Assembly: GCA_024398635.1 (NCBI GenBank)
Contig: JAKSIV010000003.1
Location: forward strand, 1-64,000
DNA length: 64,000 bases
From: Bacteroidaceae bacterium
Lineage (GTDB): Bacteria > Bacteroidota > Bacteroidia > Bacteroidales > Bacteroidaceae
Direction: 5' to 3'
Shown: piece by piece, positions 53,198 through 61,442 of the stretch
Position numbering within the stretch: the stretch's first letter is position 1
How the letters are laid out: each line of letters begins with the position of its first letter
Notes under the pieces: model-generated
What the model was told of the DNA's origin: nothing
The model's database searches: none
Seen by the model: the letters and a program-made list of their open reading frames with translations, nothing else
Made by a program: the position numbers and the translations under genes

Positions 53198-55573
53198 ATG
53201 AATTTGAGAAAAAACTTATTGTGCATTCCTGTATTTGCCTTGTTGAGCATAACCTGTACAGCAGGCAAAACTAACTACAAGGTTCTTGAAAACGGAGTTT
53301 CAATCAACATTGATCAAGGGATTCTTACGGTAACCGTTCCCCTTTCAGGATCAATCCGCGTTCAATATGTCCCTGACAGTATTGAACTTCCCAAACTTGA
53401 GGAACTTATCTACACTGAGAATCCTGCCCTTGACTGCAAAGTCAAGGTCAAAAAGAAAGGAAAGAAAATAGTCGTTATGCCCGATAAAGGCAATCTCGGG
53501 GCACGGATCGATACCCGCACGGCACTTATCACATTCATTGACAGAAAAGGAAAGGTGGTAGTGCAGGAACAGCCCGGCACGCGTAAAATAGGGACCGATT
53601 ACCGCGTTGACACAAACAGGAGCATTTCTGTTGCACAGGGGTTCAAGACCGCTCCCGACGAATATCTTTTCGGAACAGGCCAGTTCCAGGACGGATACCT
53701 GAACATTCGCGGTCTTTCACGCCGCCTCACCCAGGTCAATACCCAGATTTCAATCCCCATGATCATATCCAACAAGGGATACGGAATCCTGTGGAACAAC
53801 TACGGCGAGACCTTCTTCAACTGGGGTGATTATTCGGTCATACCGGTCCGGAACGGTTCTGAAGGGACATCGGTCACGGTCAATGCCACCGGAACATCGG
53901 GCAATGTAAGGGAACGCCGGGTTTTTAACGATTTCAGCGGTGAATTCCCGGTAGATGCCGACGGTGATTATTCCATCCTTTTAGATGTCGGACAGGACAT
54001 GGCACGCAAGCATTTCCTGGTTATTGATGACGACACGGTCATCAATGCCAACAACACCTGGCTGCCGCCAACGGCATCGGCCATAACACATCTTGCCAAA
54101 GGTACTCACAAATTTGTTGTGAGCGGTTCACGCGGGGACAGTCCCCATATTGAATATGGAATAGTAAAGGATTATACCTCTTTCCACTCACCCGTGGCAG
54201 TAGCTTTGGACTACACCGTATTTGAAGGCAATGCCGACCAGATAATAAGCACCTACCGCAACCTTACCGGAAAGGTCCCGGCTATGCCTGACTGGGCGTT
54301 TGGCTACATACACTGCCGCGAGCGTTACGACAGCCAGCAGGAACTGCTTGAGAATGCCCATCGTCTGACCGATGAAGGCTACCAAACCAGCGTGATTGTC
54401 CAGGACTGGCAGTGGTGGGGCAAGTACGGCTGGAACGCCATGCAGTTTGACGAGGACAAGTACCCTGATCCCAAGGCCATGACCGATGAACTTCACGCCA
54501 TGGATATGAAGCTGATGCTCTCCGTCTGGTCCAAGATAGACAAGAACAGCGAGGTAGGCCGCCAGATGAACGCTGCCGGCTACTACATAGACGGCACTGA
54601 CTGGATTGACTTCTTTAACCCCGATGCAGCAGATGCCTATTGGAAGAATTTCAGTGAGAGACTGCTTCCGACAGGAATCGATGCCTGGTGGCAGGATGCG
54701 ACCGAGCCTGAGAACGATGACCTGAAGGGCCGTATGGTTGCAGGCGGAACAATCTCCGGTGAGTTCTACCGCAACGCCTACCCCAACAAGGTAAACGAGA
54801 CCGTTTACAACGGACTCAAAAAAGACCAGCCTGACCGTGACCCGATGATACTTACCCGCAGCGGATTCACCGGAATACAACGATACGGAGCAATCAACTG
54901 GTCAGGTGATGTCGGCAATGACTGGGAGACATTGCGCCGCCAGATTGCAGGTGGCCTGAACCTTATGGCAACCGGACAGCCCTGGTGGACATATGATGCA
55001 GGAGGATTTTTCCGTCCCAACAACCAATACACTGATCCCGATTATCAGGAGCGTATGATGCGCTGGATCCAGGTGGCGGTGTATCTGCCGTTCATGCGCG
55101 TTCACGGCTATATGAGCCGTACCGAACCCTGGAACTACTCCGAGGAGACACAGCGTAACTTCCGCCTGCAGATAGACCTGCGTTACAAGCTCCAGCCTTA
55201 TATTCTGGAATGCGCTAAAAAGGTAAGTGAGGAGAATTACACCCTTATGCGCCCGCTGGTATTTGATTTCCCGGATGATGAGGAAGCTCTCAAACAGCAG
55301 ACCGAGTTCATGTTCGGCCCATCGCTTCTGGTATGCCCCGTCACGGAACCGGGTATCAGATGGATGCGTGTATATTTCCCGGAATATGAAGAGGGTTGGG
55401 TTGCGTTCGATCCGTTCGGAGCAGACCTGTCAACAACGTATATCTCCCCGTCCATAAACAATGGTCAACCTGTTGAATGTGTCTACGGCGGCGGTGTATA
55501 CATTGATGTTCCGGTCGATCCTTACCATATCCCGGTATTTATAAAAGCAGATCATAAAATAAACCTGAAATGA
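53198..55573 (+). CDS. GH31 glycosidase with PA14-like insert (alpha-xylosidase-like)
   Basis: A 791-residue exported glycoside hydrolase. Seen: a signal peptide or lipoprotein-like start (LLSITCTAGK), an N-terminal beta-sandwich, an inserted PA14-like segment (about residues 245-310: DADGDYSILLDVGQDMARKHFLVIDDDTVI...TWLPP...LAKGTHKFVVSG), then the GH31 barrel with IVQDWQWWGKYGWNAMQFD, nucleophile Asp in AWWQDATEPENDD and acid/base region INWSGDVGNDWE. PA14 insertion in GH31 is known from xyloglucan alpha-xylosidases, hence the specificity guess. Overlaps the next GH31 gene by 4 bases. No SusC/SusD pair is nearby. Confidence 0.88.
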   Translation: MNLRKNLLCIPVFALLSITCTAGKTNYKVLENGVSINIDQGILTVTVPLSGSIRVQYVPDSIELPKLEELIYTENPALDCKVKVKKKGKKIVVMPDKGNLGARIDTRTALITFIDRKGKVVVQEQPGTRKIGTDYRVDTNRSISVAQGFKTAPDEYLFGTGQFQDGYLNIRGLSRRLTQVNTQISIPMIISNKGYGILWNNYGETFFNWGDYSVIPVRNGSEGTSVTVNATGTSGNVRERRVFNDFSGEFPVDADGDYSILLDVGQDMARKHFLVIDDDTVINANNTWLPPTASAITHLAKGTHKFVVSGSRGDSPHIEYGIVKDYTSFHSPVAVALDYTVFEGNADQIISTYRNLTGKVPAMPDWAFGYIHCRERYDSQQELLENAHRLTDEGYQTSVIVQDWQWWGKYGWNAMQFDEDKYPDPKAMTDELHAMDMKLMLSVWSKIDKNSEVGRQMNAAGYYIDGTDWIDFFNPDAADAYWKNFSERLLPTGIDAWWQDATEPENDDLKGRMVAGGTISGEFYRNAYPNKVNETVYNGLKKDQPDRDPMILTRSGFTGIQRYGAINWSGDVGNDWETLRRQIAGGLNLMATGQPWWTYDAGGFFRPNNQYTDPDYQERMMRWIQVAVYLPFMRVHGYMSRTEPWNYSEETQRNFRLQIDLRYKLQPYILECAKKVSEENYTLMRPLVFDFPDDEEALKQQTEFMFGPSLLVCPVTEPGIRWMRVYFPEYEEGWVAFDPFGADLSTTYISPSINNGQPVECVYGGGVYIDVPVDPYHIPVFIKADHKINLK

Positions 55574-57966
55574 AAAGATTACTGACTCTTTGCATTGCGC
55601 TGGCCGGCATGATCGGTTTGAGTAGCGCACAAACACCAAAGATGCGTGTTGAAGTGACATTCTACACTCCGTCTATCGTTCGTATCTACAAGACTCCGAC
55701 TCAGAATTCGGACCAAAAACAGAGCCTCTCCGTGATCATGAAACCCGAGCAGGTCAAAGTTTCGCGTTCGCAGGAGAAACCGTCGGACAACGTGGTGATA
55801 GAAGTTTACAAATCAGACCAGCTGTCCGTACACGTTTATGACAACAGCGTGACAATCAAGGATAAGAAGGGCAATGTGCTGCTTCAGGAGCTTGCATCAG
55901 CCATAGGAACTCCTACTCAGGCCAAACCCTCTTATGCCGATGCTGATGCAAGACAGAAATTCAGCCTTGAGGAGGATGAGCCCATCTATGGTCTGGGTAT
56001 TCTTCAGGAGGGACGTATGGATATGACCGGTACTAACCGCCGTATGATCCAGAGCAACACTGATGACTACTGCAACATCATCCAGTCCATCAAGGGCTAC
56101 GGAGTGTTCTGGGATAACTACTCTCCCACCACATTTATTGCCGATGAGAACAGCTTCCAGTTCAATTCCGAGAACGGAGGCTGCATTGACTACTACTTCA
56201 TCTGGGGTGGCGATGCCGACGGCGTGATTGCCGGTATACGTCAGCTTACGGGAACTGTTCCCATGCTGCCCCTTTGGAGCTACGGATTCATGCAGAGCCG
56301 CGAACGTTACAAGTCATCACAGGAGCTGACACAGGTGCTTGACCACTACCGTACCGACGGAGTGCCCATTGACTGTATGATACAGGATTGGCAGTATTGG
56401 GGCAACAACTACCTGTGGAATGCCATGGAGTTCAACAGTGACGATTTCCGCAACCCAGAGCGCTGGATCAAACATATCCATGACCAGAACGCCAAACTTA
56501 TGATTTCCATCTGGTCTTCATTCGGACCCATGACCAAACAATTCCGTGAGTTACAGCCTAAAGGTCTGCTTTTGGATTTCCAGACATGGCCACAAAGCGG
56601 TCTCTCCGATTGGCCGCCCAGAATGGACTATCCGTCAGGCGTGCGTCCTTATGACCCATACAGCAAGGAGGCCCGTGACATATACTGGAATCACCTGACC
56701 CGTCTTTATAATCTGGACATTGACGGCTGGTGGATGGATTCGACAGAACCTGATCATCACGATTTCAAGGAGTCAGATCTGGATCTGCCTACCGCAATGG
56801 GTACTTTCCGCAGGGTTCGCAACGCATACCCGCTTATGGCTGTGGGCGGTGTCTATGACAACCAGCGTGCTGCAGAAAACGGAAACAACAAACGCGTGCT
56901 GATACTTACACGCTCTGCATTTGCAGGCCAGCAGCGTTACGGATCCAACACCTGGTCAGGCGATGTGCAGTCCAACTGGAACAGCCTGCGTAACCAGGTT
57001 CCGGCAGGTCTTAACTTTGCCCTGACCGGTAACCCCAACTTCAACAGTGACCTGGGCGGATTCTTTGCAAACAGCTACAATGAGAGCTATATGGATGAGT
57101 CGGCAACCAAGAATCCTCTCTTCCAGGAGCTCTACGTACGCTGGATGCAATATGGTGTGTTCTGCCCCATGATGCGCAGCCACGGCACAGAGGTCCCGCG
57201 CGAGATATACTACTACGGAAAGGCCGGTGAGCCCGTCTATGACGCCCTGCTGGGTGCAATCAAAATGCGCTATACGCTGCTCCCGTACATCTACTCTCTG
57301 GCACATGACGTAAGTGCCAACAACGGAACCTACCAGCGTGCCCTGATGATGGACTTCAAGGATGACCATAACGTATGGAACATAGGTAATGAGTTCATGT
57401 TCGGACGCTCAATTCTGGTAGCACCGGTGCTCGAAGCCAAGTATACCCCGGAGAGAGCTGTAAGCAAGAGCCGTTCAGGTATCGGCAATGTGGATTTCCT
57501 GTCTCCCACAAAGACCAAAGTTTATCTGCCGGCCGGAGCACGCTGGTACGATTATGAAACTCTGGAAATGTTTGAGGGTGGCAAGGAGATTGAGCGCTCT
57601 GTTACCATCAAGAGCATTCCGCTTTATGTAAAAGCCGGTAGCATCCTGCCCATCGGCCCCGATGTACAGTACTCCACGGAGAAGCCTTGGGATGACCTTG
57701 AAATCCGTGTATTCTCAGGTGCCGACGGCAAGTTCTGCCTGTACGAGGATGAGTTTGACAACTACAACTATGAGAACGGTGCATTCTCAACAATTGACTT
57801 CACATATAACAACAAGACCCGTCAGCTCACAATCGGTGCACGCCAGGGCTCATACGACGGTATGATTCAGGAGCGCAAGTTCCGTATCACTGTGGTCAAG
57901 GACGGTCACAAGAGTGAGGTCAAGACCGTCACTTACACCGGCAAGAAAATATCGGTTAACATGTAA
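55570..57966 (+). CDS. GH31 glycosidase with DUF5110-type C terminus
   Basis: A 798-residue exported glycoside hydrolase. Seen: signal peptide ending GLSSAQ, N-terminal GH31 beta-sandwich, barrel with MIQDWQYWGNNYLWNAMEFN, nucleophile Asp in GWWMDSTEPDHHDF, acid/base region TWSGDVQSNWNS, and a C-terminal beta region (about 690-798, EIRVFSGADGKFCLYEDEFDNYNYE) typical of DUF5110. GH31 enzymes cleave alpha-glucosides or alpha-xylosides from the non-reducing end. Lacks the PA14 insert of its neighbour, so the pair probably has complementary specificities on one oligosaccharide. Confidence 0.9.
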   Translation: MKRLLTLCIALAGMIGLSSAQTPKMRVEVTFYTPSIVRIYKTPTQNSDQKQSLSVIMKPEQVKVSRSQEKPSDNVVIEVYKSDQLSVHVYDNSVTIKDKKGNVLLQELASAIGTPTQAKPSYADADARQKFSLEEDEPIYGLGILQEGRMDMTGTNRRMIQSNTDDYCNIIQSIKGYGVFWDNYSPTTFIADENSFQFNSENGGCIDYYFIWGGDADGVIAGIRQLTGTVPMLPLWSYGFMQSRERYKSSQELTQVLDHYRTDGVPIDCMIQDWQYWGNNYLWNAMEFNSDDFRNPERWIKHIHDQNAKLMISIWSSFGPMTKQFRELQPKGLLLDFQTWPQSGLSDWPPRMDYPSGVRPYDPYSKEARDIYWNHLTRLYNLDIDGWWMDSTEPDHHDFKESDLDLPTAMGTFRRVRNAYPLMAVGGVYDNQRAAENGNNKRVLILTRSAFAGQQRYGSNTWSGDVQSNWNSLRNQVPAGLNFALTGNPNFNSDLGGFFANSYNESYMDESATKNPLFQELYVRWMQYGVFCPMMRSHGTEVPREIYYYGKAGEPVYDALLGAIKMRYTLLPYIYSLAHDVSANNGTYQRALMMDFKDDHNVWNIGNEFMFGRSILVAPVLEAKYTPERAVSKSRSGIGNVDFLSPTKTKVYLPAGARWYDYETLEMFEGGKEIERSVTIKSIPLYVKAGSILPIGPDVQYSTEKPWDDLEIRVFSGADGKFCLYEDEFDNYNYENGAFSTIDFTYNNKTRQLTIGARQGSYDGMIQERKFRITVVKDGHKSEVKTVTYTGKKISVNM

Positions 57967-57986
57967 GTGAACCCAAAGTATGAAAG

Positions 57987-58017
57987 AAAAAGGTCGGATT
58001 TGATTTCCGACCTTTTT
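57987..58017. terminator. Bidirectional intrinsic terminator between convergent genes
   Basis: AAAAAGGTCGGA and TCCGACCTTTTTT pair over 12 bases with a short AT-rich loop. It is 20 bases after the GH31 stop and 8 bases before the end of the minus-strand plug-domain gene, with A and T runs on the correct sides for both. Confidence 0.88.
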
Positions 58018-58025
58018 TCATGTTA

Positions 58026-58508
58026 TCAGGATTCCGCCTCATCGTTGTCTTTCTTTTTACGCGATTTCTTTTCCTTGCGGACTTTTTTGCGCATATCCTT
58101 TTTTTCCTGAGCCTGCTGCTTCTCTGCCTCCACAGCAGCTTTGGTCTTGATTTCTATCACACCGTTGGCTCCTTCCATACCATAAATGGCCGATGTCCCG
58201 TCCCTAATGACGGTTATGGAATAAACCTGCTCCGGCTGAATGTAAAGGATATTGTCGGTCCTCAATCCGTCAACCACAAAAAGCGGCTGATAGTTGTCTG
58301 TATTCGTTCCTATACCACGAATATACATAGAAGGCATGGTACCGCCATCCCCGTTTCCCTTGATGACCAGTCCGGGCTCCCCGCGGAGCATCTCGATTAT
58401 GTTGCTGTAGGTTGTCTTTGAGTCCTTGACTTTCTCAACTCCCTGTCCTGAAACCGACAGGCAGAACATAACAACCGGCAATATGGTTAACAGTCTGACT
58501 CTTTTCAT
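58026..58508 (-). CDS. Stand-alone TonB-dependent-receptor plug-domain protein
   Basis: A 160-residue exported protein. Seen: signal peptide MKRVRLLTILPVVMFCLSVSGQ, then a SusC-type plug domain (YSNIIEMLRGEPGLVIKG...SMYIRGIGTNTDNYQPLFVVDGLRTDNILYIQPEQVYSITVIRDGTSAIYGMEGANGVIEIKTK), and a lysine-rich tail of about 35 residues (EKKDMRKKVRKEKKSRKKK). There is no beta-barrel, so it cannot be a transporter on its own. The start at 58508 is preferred over 58589 because the signal peptide begins there. It may be periplasmic and bind a barrel, sugar or secretin in trans. Function unknown. Confidence 0.75.
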   Translation of the reverse strand: MKRVRLLTILPVVMFCLSVSGQGVEKVKDSKTTYSNIIEMLRGEPGLVIKGNGDGGTMPSMYIRGIGTNTDNYQPLFVVDGLRTDNILYIQPEQVYSITVIRDGTSAIYGMEGANGVIEIKTKAAVEAEKQQAQEKKDMRKKVRKEKKSRKKKDNDEAES

Positions 58509-58594
58509 AATTATTATAACTATTGACACGGTGAAGATATGAAAAAGTGTTGGAATTATAGTAACTTCGCACCTTGAAATCATCATCACCTACG

Positions 58595-60070
58595 ATGACA
58601 GAATTTGAAATGATAGCCAAGACCTTCCAGGGGCTGGAAGAGATTCTTGCAAAAGAACTTATTGATCTGGGAGCCAATGGGGTGGCCATTGGTAACCGAA
58701 TGGTGTCCTTCAAAGGAGACAAGGCCCTGATGTACAAGGCCAACTTTCATCTGCGCACCGCAATCAGAATCCTCAAACCATTCCTTCATTTCAAGGCCGA
58801 CAGTGCCGACGAAGTTTATGATATCTGCCGTAAGGTGGATTGGGAAAAGTATATGGACCTGAGCGACAGTTTCGCCGTCGATTCAGTTGTATACAGCGAG
58901 GATTTCCGCCATTCCAAATTTGTGGCTTACAGGGTAAAGGATGCCATTGCAGACTATTTCCGTGACAAATACGGCAAACGCCCCAACGTGAGCGTAGCCA
59001 ATCCGGACCTTACCTTCCATATCCATATTTCACATGATGACTGCTCCCTGTCACTTGACAGCTCCGGCGAGTCACTGCATAAGCGCGGTTACCGTCAGGA
59101 GGCCATGGAAGCTCCTCTGAATGAAGTTCTGGCAGCAGGCATGATACTCATGTCAGGATGGGACGGCAAGTCTGATTTTGTAGATCCCATGTGCGGATCC
59201 GGCACAATTCCCATAGAGGCCGCACTGATTGCAAAGAACATGGCACCCGGTCTGTTCCGTAGCCACTTTGCATTTGAGAAATGGAAGGATTTTGACCGTG
59301 ACCTGTTTGAGGAGATCTATAACGATGACTCTGCCGAGCGTGAGTTTGAATACAGCATAAAGGGATATGATAAGGAACCCAAGGCAATCCTGACCGCCAA
59401 ACGCAATGCCAAGGCTGCTGGTCTGCTGGATACCATCCAGTTTGAGCAGCGTGACTTCAAGGACTTTGAGCCGGTAAAGGAACGCACCGTGATAATCACC
59501 AACCCTCCCTACGGCGAGCGTCTGGTCGAGGACAATCTGCTTGGCCTGTACGAGATGATAGGAGAGCGTCTCAAGCATGCCCTCATAGGTGGTGAGGCAT
59601 GGATTATAAGCTACCACTACGAGTGCTTTGACAAGATAGGACTCAAGCCGTCGGCAAAGATTCCTCTCTTTAACGGAGCCCTTCCCTGCGAACTGCGCAA
59701 GTACGAGATATTTGACGGCCGATATAATGATTTCCGTGGAGGTGACCGTCGCCTCAAGAAGGATGACCTGCCTACCCGTCGCAGCGGCACTCTGCGCCAC
59801 AAGGCCCGTCTGGCCGAAAGAGAAGAGGCCCGCAAGGCCGAAAAGCCTTTCCGCAAGACCGACGAGCCCAAGCCTTTCCGTAAAAAGGAGGAGAGCAGAA
59901 CTTTCCATAAAAGCGAAGGCGGAAAACCCTTCCGTAAGTCAGAGGGAGGAAAGCCATTCAGAAAGTCAGAGGGAAAGCCCTTCAAAAAGTCAGAGGGAAA
60001 GCCTTTCCGAAAAGAGGGAGGACGCCCTGCAGCTAAGAGATCATTCAAACCTGCAAACAAAAAACAATAA
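58595..60070 (+). CDS. rlmL: 23S rRNA guanine-N2 methyltransferase-like protein (RlmL N-terminal type, THUMP plus UPF0020)
   Basis: A 491-residue THUMP-domain methyltransferase. Seen: MTEFEMIAKTFQGLEEILAKEL and a THUMP domain (about 45-155), then a Rossmann methylase with VDPMCGSGTIPIEAALIAKNMAPG (SAM loop) and IITNPPYGERL (NPPY catalytic). E. coli RlmL has a second, RlmK-type domain that is absent here. In its place is a basic, low-complexity tail from about residue 400 with repeated KPFRKSEG-like units. The start at 58595 is chosen because the 58574 ATG lies next to a TAACTTCG -7-like element. Followed by purD after 3 bases. Confidence 0.88.
   Translation: MTEFEMIAKTFQGLEEILAKELIDLGANGVAIGNRMVSFKGDKALMYKANFHLRTAIRILKPFLHFKADSADEVYDICRKVDWEKYMDLSDSFAVDSVVYSEDFRHSKFVAYRVKDAIADYFRDKYGKRPNVSVANPDLTFHIHISHDDCSLSLDSSGESLHKRGYRQEAMEAPLNEVLAAGMILMSGWDGKSDFVDPMCGSGTIPIEAALIAKNMAPGLFRSHFAFEKWKDFDRDLFEEIYNDDSAEREFEYSIKGYDKEPKAILTAKRNAKAAGLLDTIQFEQRDFKDFEPVKERTVIITNPPYGERLVEDNLLGLYEMIGERLKHALIGGEAWIISYHYECFDKIGLKPSAKIPLFNGALPCELRKYEIFDGRYNDFRGGDRRLKKDDLPTRRSGTLRHKARLAEREEARKAEKPFRKTDEPKPFRKKEESRTFHKSEGGKPFRKSEGGKPFRKSEGKPFKKSEGKPFRKEGGRPAAKRSFKPANKKQ
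59842..60024 (+). repeat. Tandem repeat encoding the basic tail of the RlmL-type protein
   Basis: Seven imperfect units of about 24-27 bases encode KPFRKTDE, KPFRKKEE, RTFHKSEGG, KPFRKSEGG, KPFRKSEG, KPFKKSEG and KPFRKEGG. The fourth to sixth units are close at the DNA level, so copy number may vary between strains. Confidence 0.85.
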
Positions 60071-60073
60071 AAT

Positions 60074-61345
60074 ATGAAGATTCTGTTACTTGGAAGCGGA
60101 GGCCGCGAGCATGCTCTGGCCTGGAAGATTGCCCAAAGCCCACAGCTTGAGAAACTTTACATTGCTCCGGGCAATGCAGGTACCGCAAACGTAGGTGAGA
60201 ACGTAGCCATCAAGGCCAACGACTTTGACGCCATCAAGGCTTTTGTCCTGGACAAGAAGATCGATATGGTTGTAGTAGGTCCCGAGGACCCGCTGGTAAA
60301 CGGCATCTATGACTACTTCAAGAATGACGCCGCACTGAAAACCGTCCCGGTCATCGGCCCCTCAAAGGAAGCCGCACAGATGGAAGGCAGCAAGGACTTT
60401 GCCAAGCGTTTCATGCAGCGCCACAATATCCCCACCGCAGCATATCAGACATTCACAGGTGAGAACCTGGAGGAGGGACTCAAATTCCTGGAGACACTCA
60501 AGGCTCCTTACGTACTCAAGGCCGATGGTCTTTGCGCCGGTAAGGGCGTGCTGATACTGCCTGCTTTGGAAGAGGCGAAGAAGGAGCTTAAGGAGATGCT
60601 GGGCGGCATGTTCGGCAATGCTTCGTCACGCGTAGTGATTGAGGAGTTCATGAGCGGCATAGAGTGCTCCGTTTTTGTGCTCACAGACGGCAAGCACTAC
60701 AAAATACTTCCCGAGGCAAAGGACTACAAACGCATAGGCGAGCATGACACCGGCCTTAACACCGGCGGCATGGGCTCAGTATCGCCTGTCCCGTTTGCTA
60801 CCAAGGAGTGGATGAAAAAGGTCGAGGACCGCATCATACGTCCTACCGTAGAGGGTCTAGCTCAGGAGGGTCTGGTTTACAAAGGCTTCATATTCTTTGG
60901 CCTGATCAATGTGGACGGTGATCCCAAGGTGATAGAGTACAACTGCCGTATGGGTGATCCCGAGACCGAGAGCGTAATGCTCCGTCTCAAAAGTGACATA
61001 GTAGAGCTGTTCAAGGGTGTGGCCGACGGCAACCTGGATACCAAGACCCTGGAGCAGGATCCCCGCTCAGCAGTATGCGTCATGCTGGTATCCGGCGGTT
61101 ATCCGCAGCACTATGACAAGGGTTATGTAATCAGTGGAATAGACAAGGTCAAGGACAGCGTCGTGTTCCATGCAGGCACAGCCTTCGATGCAGACGGCAA
61201 CGTGGTTACCGCAGGCGGCCGCGTGATAGCAGTAAGCTCATACGGAAAGGACAAGGCCGAGGCTCTGGCACTCTCATTCAAGGGTGCAAGCCTTATTGAT
61301 TTTGAGAAGAAATATTTCCGCAGGGATATAGGACAAGACCTTTGA
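60074..61345 (+). CDS. purD: Phosphoribosylamine-glycine ligase
   Basis: Second step of de novo purine synthesis: joins glycine and phosphoribosylamine using ATP. Seen: 423 residues, [37 protein letters not shown], the ATP-grasp domain with [14 protein letters not shown] and [31 protein letters not shown], and the metal-binding [21 protein letters not shown]. Typical length. Downstream gene has its own promoter. Confidence 0.96.
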   Translation: MKILLLGSGGREHALAWKIAQSPQLEKLYIAPGNAGTANVGENVAIKANDFDAIKAFVLDKKIDMVVVGPEDPLVNGIYDYFKNDAALKTVPVIGPSKEAAQMEGSKDFAKRFMQRHNIPTAAYQTFTGENLEEGLKFLETLKAPYVLKADGLCAGKGVLILPALEEAKKELKEMLGGMFGNASSRVVIEEFMSGIECSVFVLTDGKHYKILPEAKDYKRIGEHDTGLNTGGMGSVSPVPFATKEWMKKVEDRIIRPTVEGLAQEGLVYKGFIFFGLINVDGDPKVIEYNCRMGDPETESVMLRLKSDIVELFKGVADGNLDTKTLEQDPRSAVCVMLVSGGYPQHYDKGYVISGIDKVKDSVVFHAGTAFDADGNVVTAGGRVIAVSSYGKDKAEALALSFKGASLIDFEKKYFRRDIGQDL

Positions 61346-61404
61346 CATACCCCTGGAATAACATTAAATAACTGTCAATTGACTGCCTTTAACCTTTAAA
61401 GGAG

Positions 61405-61412
61405 TATCTTTG
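61405..61412 (+). promoter_or_regulatory. Putative -7 element for the DUF2723 gene
   Basis: TATCTTTG matches TAnnTTTG, with TTG at 61379-61381 as a possible -33 and the ATG 31 bases downstream. Confidence 0.6.
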
Positions 61413-61442
61413 AGGCACTCAACAGACATTTAATTCATAGGA

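Noticed and set aside
54134..54146. GGGGACAGTCCCC, the REP core palindrome, inside the first GH31 gene
   Set aside because: It is in frame in the link after the PA14-like insert (SRGDSPH), lacks the flanking arms of families A and B, and does not touch a stop codon. Coincidence, or at most a decayed remnant, is the simpler reading.
54420..54430. GCAAGTACGGC matching the end of the 142-bp repeat
   Set aside because: Eleven bases coding for the conserved GKYGW of GH31; no partner hairpin arm nearby.
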